Origin: Thermoleophilaceae bacterium
Lineage (GTDB): Bacteria; Actinomycetota; Thermoleophilia; Solirubrobacterales; Thermoleophilaceae
Direction: 5' to 3'
Length of the DNA: 36,982 bases
Assembly (NCBI GenBank): GCA_014534235.1
Contig: JACVRW010000020.1
Location: forward strand, 1 to 36,982
Shown here: positions 7,374-14,242 of the stretch, in pieces
How the letters are laid out: every line of letters starts with the position of its first letter
Position numbering within the stretch: the first letter of the stretch is position 1
Program-made: the position numbers and the translations under genes
Notes under the pieces: model-generated
The model's database searches: none
What the model saw: only the letters and a program-made list of their open reading frames with translations
Told to the model about the DNA's origin: nothing

Positions 7374-8594
7374 GTGGCCACATCGACGAGCGGAAATCAC
7401 TCATCTGGATCACAAGTCCCGGAGGTGCCGTGGGATCGGGTGCCGTCCGGGACCGCAGCGGCGCTGCGCTCGAACCTCGAGCCGACCGTCGACGAGGTGA
7501 TCCACGCGATCCGGACGGCCGTGCCCGCCTACGCGGGACCGCTCGAGGGAGCGTTCGGCGAAGGCATTCGCACCGCGGTGGCGCACGCTCTGTCGCAGTT
7601 CCTCGACAAGGTCGAGGGCAGGCAGCCCGCGGCCTCGGGCGGCAGCGACCTGTACTTCGACCTCGGGCGTGGCGAGGCGCGCGCGGGCCGGTCGCTCGAG
7701 GCACTCTTGGCCGCCTACCGGGTCGGAGCACGGGTCGCGTGGCGCGCGACCGTCAGCGCGGCGCGCGAGGCCGGCTTCGGCGCGGAGACGCTGTCGGTGC
7801 TGGCGGAGGCGATCTTCGCCTACATCGACGAGCTCTCCGCGCGCTCCGCGGAGGGCTTCGCCTTCGAGCAGTCCATCGTGGCCGGGCAGGCCGCCAGCCG
7901 GCGGCGCGCGCTCGTGTACCTGCTGGCCCAGTTCCCACCGGCGGAGCGCGCGGCGGTCGAGACCGCGGCCCGCGACGCCGGCTGGAGCGTTCCGTCGCGC
8001 CTGGCGGCGGTCGTCTGGCAGGAGGATCCCGATGGGCGCGTCGCCACCCGGCTACCGCTCGGCTCCGTGACCGCGACGTTCGAGGGCGACACCCACTGCG
8101 CCTTCGTACCCGACGCGGACGCGCCCGGTCGCCGCGCCGAAGTCGCCCGAGCGATCGGCCACCGACGCGCGGCGATCGGTCCGGTGGTCCCGTCGCAGGA
8201 GGCATGGCGCAGCGCCGAGCGCGCGATCGCCACGATCCGCTTGGCGCAGGCCGGGATGGTGCCCGACGGCCGGCCGCTGGAGGCCGAGCAGCAGCTGCCC
8301 CAGCTCATCGTGCACCGCGACGAGCAGCTGCTGGACGAGCTCGCGCGGCGAGCGCTGGCGCCGCTCGACGACCGCACGGCGAAGGCGCGGGCGCGCCTGC
8401 TCGAGACGCTGCGGGGATGGCTCGATCACCAGGGCCACGTCCCCGATGTGGCGAGGGCCCTTCACGTCCACCCGCAGACGGTGCGGTACCGCCTCGCCCA
8501 GCTCCGCGACGCGTTCGGGGCTGCACTCGACGACCCGCCGTCGCGCTTCGAGTTGAGCCTCGCCGTTCGCGCGAGACAGCGGCGGCGCGCCTGA
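7374..8594 (+). CDS. PucR-family transcriptional regulator
   Basis: A 406-residue regulator with a C-terminal PucR-type helix-turn-helix at about 345-400 (HVPDVARALHVHPQTVRYRLAQLRD), the hallmark being HPQTVRYRL. The N-terminal 160 residues form an all-helical domain with DLYFDLGRGEARAGRSLEALLAAYRVGARVAWR, typical of the RsbRD-like N-terminus common in actinobacterial PucR/CdaR proteins. The middle is the usual degenerate GGDEF-like linker. Such proteins often control catabolic genes next to them; here the divergent neighbour is the acyl-CoA dehydrogenase/hemolysin III operon. The GTG at 7374 is preceded by GAAGGAG eleven bases upstream. The ligand is unknown. Confidence 0.88.
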   Translation: MATSTSGNHSSGSQVPEVPWDRVPSGTAAALRSNLEPTVDEVIHAIRTAVPAYAGPLEGAFGEGIRTAVAHALSQFLDKVEGRQPAASGGSDLYFDLGRGEARAGRSLEALLAAYRVGARVAWRATVSAAREAGFGAETLSVLAEAIFAYIDELSARSAEGFAFEQSIVAGQAASRRRALVYLLAQFPPAERAAVETAARDAGWSVPSRLAAVVWQEDPDGRVATRLPLGSVTATFEGDTHCAFVPDADAPGRRAEVARAIGHRRAAIGPVVPSQEAWRSAERAIATIRLAQAGMVPDGRPLEAEQQLPQLIVHRDEQLLDELARRALAPLDDRTAKARARLLETLRGWLDHQGHVPDVARALHVHPQTVRYRLAQLRDAFGAALDDPPSRFELSLAVRARQRRRA

Positions 8595-8636
8595 CGGCTG
8601 TTTTCACGGAGGCGCCGCACGGGTAGGAGGCGGGGA

Positions 8637-8861
8637 ATGGAGCACGAGGAGCGGGCGCAGCAATTGGAGCACGAGGCGGACCGCATGGAGAACGAGTCTG
8701 AGCGGATCGGCGAGCACATCGACGACGCCCGCCGGGACTGGGAGGCCAAGGAGCGGGATCGCCGCGTGCCGGGCGCGCAGCCGGGCCCGGGGCAGGAGGA
8801 GGACTCCATTCCGGGCGTCGAGACCGACGAGGACGAGCTGACCGAGCAGCCGGGACCATGA
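8637..8861 (+). CDS. Small charged coiled-coil protein
   Basis: A 74-residue hydrophilic protein with no signal peptide or membrane segment. The first 45 residues are a Glu/Arg-rich amphipathic helix likely to form a coiled coil (EHEERAQQLEHEADRMENES); the rest is disordered and acidic, with Pro, Gly and Asp/Glu. I do not recognise a named family. The ATG at 8637 has a good Shine-Dalgarno sequence (GGAGG about ten bases before). Its stop overlaps the ATG of a second tiny acidic protein (ATGA), so the pair is translated together. Similar small charged proteins in actinobacteria are sometimes stress-related, but nothing here shows that. Confidence 0.65.
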   Translation: MEHEERAQQLEHEADRMENESERIGEHIDDARRDWEAKERDRRVPGAQPGPGQEEDSIPGVETDEDELTEQPGP

Positions 8862-9037
8862 CCGAGACGCCGCGCAAGGAATCCCACCAGCGTCCCGAGG
8901 AGGCGCCGGCTGAGCAGGTGCCGGACGACGCGGGCGGCGCGCCTCGCGAGGAGGCCGAGCGGAGCCCCGGCGTGCCGGGGGAAGAGGGGACGGCGACCGG
9001 CAACCCCGACGCGGCCGGCGCGGACGAGCCGGAGTAA
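8858..9037 (+). CDS. Tiny acidic, proline-rich disordered protein
   Basis: A 59-residue reading frame from ATG 8858 to TAA 9035-9037, starting inside the stop codon of the 74-residue gene (ATGA overlap). It begins MTETPRKESHQRPEE and is dominated by Glu, Asp, Ala, Pro and Gly, with no hydrophobic stretch, so it is probably intrinsically disordered. No family is recognised. The coupled start and composition matching its partner argue that it is real rather than a chance frame. Confidence 0.5.
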   Translation: MTETPRKESHQRPEEAPAEQVPDDAGGAPREEAERSPGVPGEEGTATGNPDAAGADEPE

Positions 9038-9086
9038 CGGCCGGCGGCAGGGCTCGGACCGGGGCCCAGCGGCCGTGCGCAGCGCG

Positions 9087-9092
9087 TACTCT
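9087..9092 (+). promoter_or_regulatory. -10 element TACTCT, leaderless start of zincin gene
   Basis: TACTCT is followed by seven bases and the ATG at 9100. This spacing puts transcription start on the A of the ATG and argues for that codon over the GTG at 9094. Confidence 0.5.
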
Positions 9093-9099
9093 CGTGAGC

Positions 9100-9675
9100 A
9101 TGAAGGACGCGTTGCGAGGGCCCGTGAAGGCCGCCGTTGCCGCCGCGTTTCTCGTCGGCGTCCTGCTGCTCCTGCTCAACCCGCCGTCCCTCTCGGGGGC
9201 GGAAGGGATGGCGGTCGTCGTGGGCGGCGGGCTCATGCTGCTGCTGGTCACCGCCTGGGCAACGGTCGCCCTGACCGGGCGGGATGGCATGAGCGAGCAG
9301 GAGTTCGAGCGCCTCGTACGCCGGAGCGAGGAGCTCGCCCGCGATCCGGACCTGCGGGCCGCGGCGACGGAGTTCGACCTCCTGGTCGCCGAGGCCATTG
9401 ACCGCCTGCCGGACGAGTTCCAGCGCCTGCTCGACACGACGCCGGTTGTCGTCTCCCACTACGGGGCAGAGAATCGTGCGTACGGACACTACTTCGGCGA
9501 CACAGTGGCCCGTGATGACTATCCGGACCGGATCGTCCTCTACCAGGACACGCTCGAGCGTGACTTCGGGTACGACCCGGACCTCCTGCGCGCCCAGGTG
9601 GAGCGCACGCTGCGCCACGAGCTGGCCCACCACCTCGGCTGGCGAGAGGACGGGGTCCGCAAGCTCGGCCTCTGA
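9100..9675 (+). CDS. Membrane-anchored zincin-like metallopeptidase
   Basis: A 191-residue protein with two N-terminal membrane helices (about 8-28 and 38-60) and a C-terminal zincin domain of the Pfam family formerly called DUF1025. The family marks are FDLLVAEAIDRLPDEFQRLL, PDRIVLYQDTLERDFG and the zinc motif HELAHHLGWRED near 173-184, where HExxH supplies two His and the catalytic Glu and a downstream Asp is the probable third ligand. Stand-alone members usually lack membrane helices and are about 120-130 residues, so the anchor is an addition. Topology prediction would place the catalytic domain on the cytoplasmic side if the N-terminus is inside. Peptidase activity for this family is predicted, not well shown. 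ATG 9100 is preferred because of the -10 element. Confidence 0.82.
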   Translation: MKDALRGPVKAAVAAAFLVGVLLLLLNPPSLSGAEGMAVVVGGGLMLLLVTAWATVALTGRDGMSEQEFERLVRRSEELARDPDLRAAATEFDLLVAEAIDRLPDEFQRLLDTTPVVVSHYGAENRAYGHYFGDTVARDDYPDRIVLYQDTLERDFGYDPDLLRAQVERTLRHELAHHLGWREDGVRKLGL

Positions 9676-9707
9676 CGGGTCGCCGTCATCTACGCTAGGA
9701 GCGGCTC

Positions 9708-9795
9708 GGAGAGGTGACCGAGCGGCTTAAGGTGCACGACTGGAAATCGTGTGGGCGGGTCAACTGCCTCGTGGGTTCGAATCCCACCCTCTCCG
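9708..9795 (+). tRNA. tRNA-Ser (anticodon GGA)
   Basis: An 88-nt class II tRNA. The acceptor stem GGAGAGG (9708-9714) pairs with CCTCTCC (9788-9794), G9795 is the discriminator, and no CCA is encoded. The anticodon loop CTGGAAA lies between CACGA and TCGTG and reads UCC/UCU codons. The long variable arm (GGGCGGGTCAACTGCCTC region) and the TTCGAAT T-loop are as expected for serine. A TACGCT -10 hexamer at 9691-9696 lies 11 bases upstream of the mature 5' end. Confidence 0.97.
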
Positions 9796-9857
9796 TCTCG
9801 ACCGCCGTCGCTGCGCCCGTGACGGGCCGAGCCCCGCGGTAGTCTGGCTGACGCCTC

Positions 9858-10706
9858 GTGACACGCTGGAGTGCTCGCCACGCCGTTCGCTTCGCGACGG
9901 TATGCGGGACGGGCGCAGCCGCGCTCCTCGGCGCCGTAACGGCGGTCGATGTTCGGGGCGCGGGCAACGCACCGGGTCCGCCACCGGCGGACTCGCCCGC
10001 GCCCCGGGTCGATGCGCACGCGGCCTCGGCGCCGGCCCGGCCCGCTCCGCGGGGACGTTCAATCGGCTGCGTGCCGCGCCCTCCGCTCTTTCGAGAGCAC
10101 GGCCCCCGTGGCCGGCGAAGGCTCTCCCTCACGTTCGACGGCGGCCCGAGCAAGTACACGCCCGGGGTACTGCGCAACCTGCGGCGCTTCGGTGCCCGCG
10201 CCACGTTCTTCCTCCGGGGCGATCAGATCCGTGGCCGTGCCTACATCCTGCGGCGGATGCTTAGGGCCGGACACGAGCTGGCCAACCACTCCTACAGCCA
10301 CCCGCACCTGCCCTCCTTCCGCGAGCTGGCGCGGACGAACAGGTTGACCCGCCGCCTAACCGGCTTCGAGCCCTGCCTGTTCAGGCCGCCCTTCGGCGCC
10401 TGGAACTCGCGCCTCATAGGCGACGCCCGGCGCCTCGGCATGCTCACGATCTACTGGGACGTGGACTCACATGACTCAGTGGGAGCCGACGCCGCGACCG
10501 TCTTCTCGCGCGTCACCGGACTTGCCCGCGGCGGCTCGATCGTCCTGATGCACGATAGCCCGGGCCAGGAACCGGCCACGCGCGCGGCGCTCCCCCGGGT
10601 GCTCCGGGCACTGCGGCGGAAGGGATACCGACTGGTGACGGTCTCCGAGCTATTGGGGCTGAAGCAGCGCTTCCGACACCCGAGATCGGATGCTCGTCGG
10701 GGCTAG
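9858..10706 (+). CDS. NodB-type polysaccharide deacetylase, altered metal motif
   Basis: A 282-residue secreted or anchored carbohydrate esterase family 4 protein. An N-terminal membrane/signal segment (about 9-30) and a Pro/Ala-rich linker precede a NodB domain from residue 88. Motif 1 reads LTFDGGP (92-97) instead of TFDDGP: the catalytic-base Asp94 is kept but the metal-binding Asp is Gly95. Motif 2 HSYSH (His144, His148), motif 3 RPPFGAWN, motif 4 DVDSHD and motif 5 LMHDS are intact. Family members remove N- or O-acetyl groups from peptidoglycan, chitin oligomers or exopolysaccharide; loss of the metal Asp may weaken or change this. GTG 9858 follows a TAGTCT -10 at 9840-9845 with a very short leader. 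The stop TAG shares the palindrome CTAG with the stop of the convergent STAS gene. Confidence 0.88.
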   Translation: MTRWSARHAVRFATVCGTGAAALLGAVTAVDVRGAGNAPGPPPADSPAPRVDAHAASAPARPAPRGRSIGCVPRPPLFREHGPRGRRRLSLTFDGGPSKYTPGVLRNLRRFGARATFFLRGDQIRGRAYILRRMLRAGHELANHSYSHPHLPSFRELARTNRLTRRLTGFEPCLFRPPFGAWNSRLIGDARRLGMLTIYWDVDSHDSVGADAATVFSRVTGLARGGSIVLMHDSPGQEPATRAALPRVLRALRRKGYRLVTVSELLGLKQRFRHPRSDARRG

Positions 10707-11068
10707 CGGGGCGCAGACCGCAGCAGCGTTTCCGCCTCTTCGACTGAGCCGGCGAGCGGCAGCTTCTCGCTGAACCGCACGATCTCGAAGACGCGCTTGA
10801 TGGGGGCGCCCTCCGGCAGCGCGACGGCGAGCCGCTGCCGGCGGTCCTCGAGCCGCTCGCCGAGCCGGAAGAAGAGGTCGACCCCTGAGCTGTCGACGAA
10901 GCTCAGATCGGACAGATCGAGCACCATGCCCGGGGCCGAGTTCGGCACGGCCGCGGTGAGCCGGTCCTCGACGTGAGGCGTGTTCGAAGCGTCCATCTCA
11001 CCGGCGATCCGCGCGATGACGACGCCGGACTCGTCACTCGTCGTGTGGATGTCGGCCCACGTGGTCAC
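10703..11068 (-). CDS. STAS-domain anti-sigma factor antagonist
   Basis: A 121-residue single STAS domain protein of the SpoIIAA/RsbV type. When unphosphorylated such a protein binds an anti-sigma kinase and frees a sigma factor. The phosphorylation motif is DLSDLSFVDSSGVDLFF near residues 55-71, with the acceptor Ser in DSSG. The start GTG at 11068 overlaps the TGA of the phosphatase/kinase gene by 4 nt. The N-terminus is therefore shorter than the open frame to 11206. The gene pair supplies switch protein, phosphatase and kinase in two proteins; no sigma factor gene is adjacent, so the target lies elsewhere. Confidence 0.9.
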   Translation of the reverse strand: MTTWADIHTTSDESGVVIARIAGEMDASNTPHVEDRLTAAVPNSAPGMVLDLSDLSFVDSSGVDLFFRLGERLEDRRQRLAVALPEGAPIKRVFEIVRFSEKLPLAGSVEEAETLLRSAPR

Positions 11069-13221
11069 TCCTGGCCTCTCGAGCCAAGGCCGCGCTCGAG
11101 CCGGACCACGGTTCCCGCCTCGGAGGGGTAGAGGTCGAACCCGTCCATCAGCTCGCGCATCAGGTGCGTCCCTCGACCGCGCTCCGCGCCCCGGCGCTCG
11201 CGCCAACTTCCCGAGTCCGTCACAGTGACTATGACCCTATCCCTCGAGCGCCGGCCCTCGACGCGGTAGCTGGCCTCTACGGGCCCGTACGCGTGCTCGA
11301 TCGCATTCGTCGCCGCCTCCGACACGGCGACGAGGATGTCCTGCAGCTCGCCCGGGGACGCTCGAGCGCCGCCGAGCCAGTGCCGCAGCATCCGGCGCAG
11401 CGGCGCAAGGGTGGTGGACCGGCAAGGAAGCTCGAGCTCGAGCCGCTCGTCCGGAACGGCAACGACGTGAGCGGCGAGGAGCGCCACGTCGTCGGACGGC
11501 GGCGCGTCCCCGGCCAGGGCGCCGAGCAGGCGGTCGCATAGCGACTCGGGGTCGGCGGCTTCCCCGGCCGCCGCCGACGCAAGGCGCTCGAGTCCCTGGG
11601 TGAGCGAGCTGCCTCGTCGCTCGACCAGCCCATCGGTGTAGAGGACGATCGTCGAGCCTGGCTCGAGCCGTGCGACCGCTTCCCGGTAACGGTTTCCGGC
11701 ATCCGCGCCTAGCGGCACGGATCGACCCTCCTCCAAGAAGCGCGGACTGCCCGCGGGATCTATCACCAGCGGCGGAGGATGACCGGCGCTGGCGAAGCGG
11801 AAAGTGCTCTGCAGGAGGTCGAGGATGACGTACACGACGGTGGCGCTCTCACGCTGACCGAGCCCCCGTACCACCGTGTTGAGCTTCGTCAGCGCCTCGC
11901 CCGGCGACTCGCGATCGAGGGCGTAGGCACGTATCGCGCTACGGATCTGGGCCATGGTGGAGGCCGCGCGGATCCCATGGCCGACGACGTCGCCCATAAC
12001 CAAGCCCACCGAGTCTCGGGGCAGCTCGAGGACGTCGTACCAGTCGCCTCCCACCTTTGCCTCCTCGCGTGCCGGCAGGTATCGCGCCGCCACGCTGAGC
12101 CCCGGTACGTCCGGAAGGCGTTCGGGCAGGAGGCTTCGCTGGAACGTCTGCGCGATGAGGTGCTCCCGCTCGTACAGCTGGGCACGCTGGATCGCGAGAG
12201 CAAGCCTGTCGGCCGCAAGCCGGAACAGATCGGTGTCGACCGGTCCAAGCTCCCGCCCGTCCCCGGCCCCCACGACCAGGACGCCGAGCATCCGGTCATC
12301 GACCGTGAGCGGCACGCCGACCAGCGAGCCGGCGCCCTGCTCGGCGAACGCCCGGCTGATCGGGTCGTCCTCCGCCGCCGCGGCGGTCGTGATGGCCCGC
12401 CGCGTCCGTGCCACGCGGCCGGGAAGTCCGGCCCCGGCTTCGACGGGCGCTCCGAGCTCCAGGCCGCTCAACCCGACGGTGCACGAGGCCCGCAGCACGT
12501 GGTCGTCGGCGGCCATCAGAACGGCAGCCGCGTCCGAGTGGACGACGTCGACGATCCTGGCTAGGACCCCGGGGAGCAACTCGTCGAGGGATAGGTAGCC
12601 GAGCGTCACATCGGTGATGCGCTGGAGCTTGCTCACGGTCTCGGCTAAGGCGGCCAGCTCGCGCCGCTGCCGGCGCAGCGCCGTAAGCGCCGCGTTGAGG
12701 CTCCACGCCACGATGAAAGTGGGCGGCACCGCTATGACCGCGACCGCGAGGAACAGAGCCGTGTCGCCGCTGTCGTACACAAAGGGGGTCAGGAACGCGA
12801 GAGTCGCGACCGCCGTGACGGCCGTCATGCGGCGAGAGGACTGGAACGCCGCAGCGTGCAGCACCGGCAGCGGGTAGAGGAGGAAAAACGGGCTCGACCG
12901 GCCTCCGCTCGCCGCGACGAGCGCCGCGGTGATGCCGACCCAGAGGTAGTCGCCGACGTAGAGGGTGTCCCGTGAGATTCGCCCGGCCGTCGTCAGTGCT
13001 GTGAACACAGCCGCACACGCGAGTGACACCGCGCCGATCACCACCACGACGACCGGCTCGACCACGTCCCCGATCGGCAGCGCGATGGCCGGGAGCAGCG
13101 TCGCCCCGGCGGCGAACATCACGACCGAGACGTAGCCGCCGACCCGGAGGTCGGCAGCGTCGAGTGCGGCCGGACTGGGCGGAGGCTCCAGCGTCTGCGA
13201 CGCGTCCTTGTGCATGGCCAT
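11065..13221 (-). CDS. Membrane GAF - SpoIIE phosphatase - anti-sigma kinase fusion
   Basis: A roughly 718-residue sensor and switch protein. Residues 30-190 carry about six membrane helices, followed by a short coiled coil and a GAF domain (about 210-370, QRITDVTLGYLSLDEL onward). A PP2C/SpoIIE phosphatase follows at about 380-590, with metal motifs GGDWYDV, GDVVGHG, LYTDGLVERR and PSDDVALL. At the C-terminus a Bergerat-fold HATPase of the RsbW/SpoIIAB type (about 600-715) shows EAATNAIEHAYG, TVTDSGSW and RGTHLMRELM. The RsbU-like phosphatase should dephosphorylate the adjacent STAS protein and the RsbW-like domain should phosphorylate it, so both opposing activities sit in one chain. Start: ATG 13221 with GGGCCGGG just before; the frame is open to 13272, and a TAGTGT -10 lies at 13269-13274. 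Confidence 0.9.
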   Translation of the reverse strand: MAMHKDASQTLEPPPSPAALDAADLRVGGYVSVVMFAAGATLLPAIALPIGDVVEPVVVVVIGAVSLACAAVFTALTTAGRISRDTLYVGDYLWVGITAALVAASGGRSSPFFLLYPLPVLHAAAFQSSRRMTAVTAVATLAFLTPFVYDSGDTALFLAVAVIAVPPTFIVAWSLNAALTALRRQRRELAALAETVSKLQRITDVTLGYLSLDELLPGVLARIVDVVHSDAAAVLMAADDHVLRASCTVGLSGLELGAPVEAGAGLPGRVARTRRAITTAAAAEDDPISRAFAEQGAGSLVGVPLTVDDRMLGVLVVGAGDGRELGPVDTDLFRLAADRLALAIQRAQLYEREHLIAQTFQRSLLPERLPDVPGLSVAARYLPAREEAKVGGDWYDVLELPRDSVGLVMGDVVGHGIRAASTMAQIRSAIRAYALDRESPGEALTKLNTVVRGLGQRESATVVYVILDLLQSTFRFASAGHPPPLVIDPAGSPRFLEEGRSVPLGADAGNRYREAVARLEPGSTIVLYTDGLVERRGSSLTQGLERLASAAAGEAADPESLCDRLLGALAGDAPPSDDVALLAAHVVAVPDERLELELPCRSTTLAPLRRMLRHWLGGARASPGELQDILVAVSEAATNAIEHAYGPVEASYRVEGRRSRDRVIVTVTDSGSWRERRGAERGRGTHLMRELMDGFDLYPSEAGTVVRLERGLGSRGQE

Positions 13222-13341
13222 CCCGGCCCACCCGGAACCCCGGCACGGGGCGGCGGCCGTCCAGCGGCACACTACCCTGCCGGGTCGCGAAGGCGCCGCC
13301 TGTTACCGCCCGCGGCTATGAGATGCGCGCGCAGGCCGCGA

Positions 13342-14037
13342 CTACTCGCGTCGCGGCGCCAGGTTGCCCACGAGCACGGCGACGACCGTGACGAGATAGA
13401 TCTGACCCGTCAGCGCCTCGACGGTCGCGAAGCTGCGCGCCAGGTTGTTCCCGGGCACCAGGTCGCCGTATCCGGTAGTGGTGAGCGTGGCGAAGCTGAA
13501 GTAGAGGAAATCCGCCAGGGACGCGTCCGGCTGTCCGCGGAGGAAGTCGCGCGCGCCGAGGCGGTCCACCGCGCCATCCGCAAAGGCGAACATGACGCCG
13601 ATCAGCAGATAGATGGCCAGGACGCCGAGGAGCAAGTGGATAGTCACGCGCCGCTCATGGCGGATGCGACGGAAGACGCCCTGCCCGATCGCCGCCGGCG
13701 CCGCAACCACGAGGAGGCCGCTCAAGATGCGGGCGATGCCGATGCCGGTGTCGCCGCCGAGCAAGGCGGCGACGGCCGACGCCAGCGCGGCCGCCGAGGC
13801 GAGCGCCATCAGCGGGCGCAGCATGGCCGTCGGCAGGTCCGAGGTGAGCATCGCGAGGACCAGCGTCAGCCCCTGGAGCAGCGCCAGCACCGCGCGGCTC
13901 GACCTTCCCTCCGGCACCGCCAGCGCGAAGACAATCGAGACCGCCACGACGACGAGCACCCGCCCGTACCGGTGGGGTCCGTACAGCCACTCGAGAAGCG
14001 CCCGAGCGACAGCCCCGCCTCCGCGTTCGACCGGCAC
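13342..14037 (-). CDS. Potassium channel family protein
   Basis: A 231-residue membrane protein with about four N-terminal helices (roughly 25-125), then a two-helix pore unit. The pore loop ends in TLTTTGYGD (184-192), the canonical potassium selectivity filter, between helices at about 133-153 and 208-226. It lacks a cytoplasmic RCK domain and shows no arginine-rich S4 voltage sensor, so gating is unknown. The start codon is GTG at 14037. The channel is followed on the same strand, about 120 bp on, by the SpoIIE fusion gene, but an operon is not evident. The 205 bp upstream of the channel, toward the broken LuxR gene, show nothing recognisable. Confidence 0.88.
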   Translation of the reverse strand: MPVERGGGAVARALLEWLYGPHRYGRVLVVVAVSIVFALAVPEGRSSRAVLALLQGLTLVLAMLTSDLPTAMLRPLMALASAAALASAVAALLGGDTGIGIARILSGLLVVAAPAAIGQGVFRRIRHERRVTIHLLLGVLAIYLLIGVMFAFADGAVDRLGARDFLRGQPDASLADFLYFSFATLTTTGYGDLVPGNNLARSFATVEALTGQIYLVTVVAVLVGNLAPRRE

Positions 14038-14242
14038 GGAGGCTTCTTACTCGCTGTTCCAGACGGCAAGACTGCGAGTCCGGCCCTCCCGCTGCTCCGC
14101 CGGCTGGTCTATTGCGTTTGACGTCGACGGCCGGTCGAACGTAGAGTCGGTCTTGAGCGAGCCTTTCGCCGCGGAGCAGGTGGCGGTGATCAAGGCGGCG
14201 GGCCCGCCGGCCCGCTCAGAACCGCCAGGCGTACGCGAGCGC

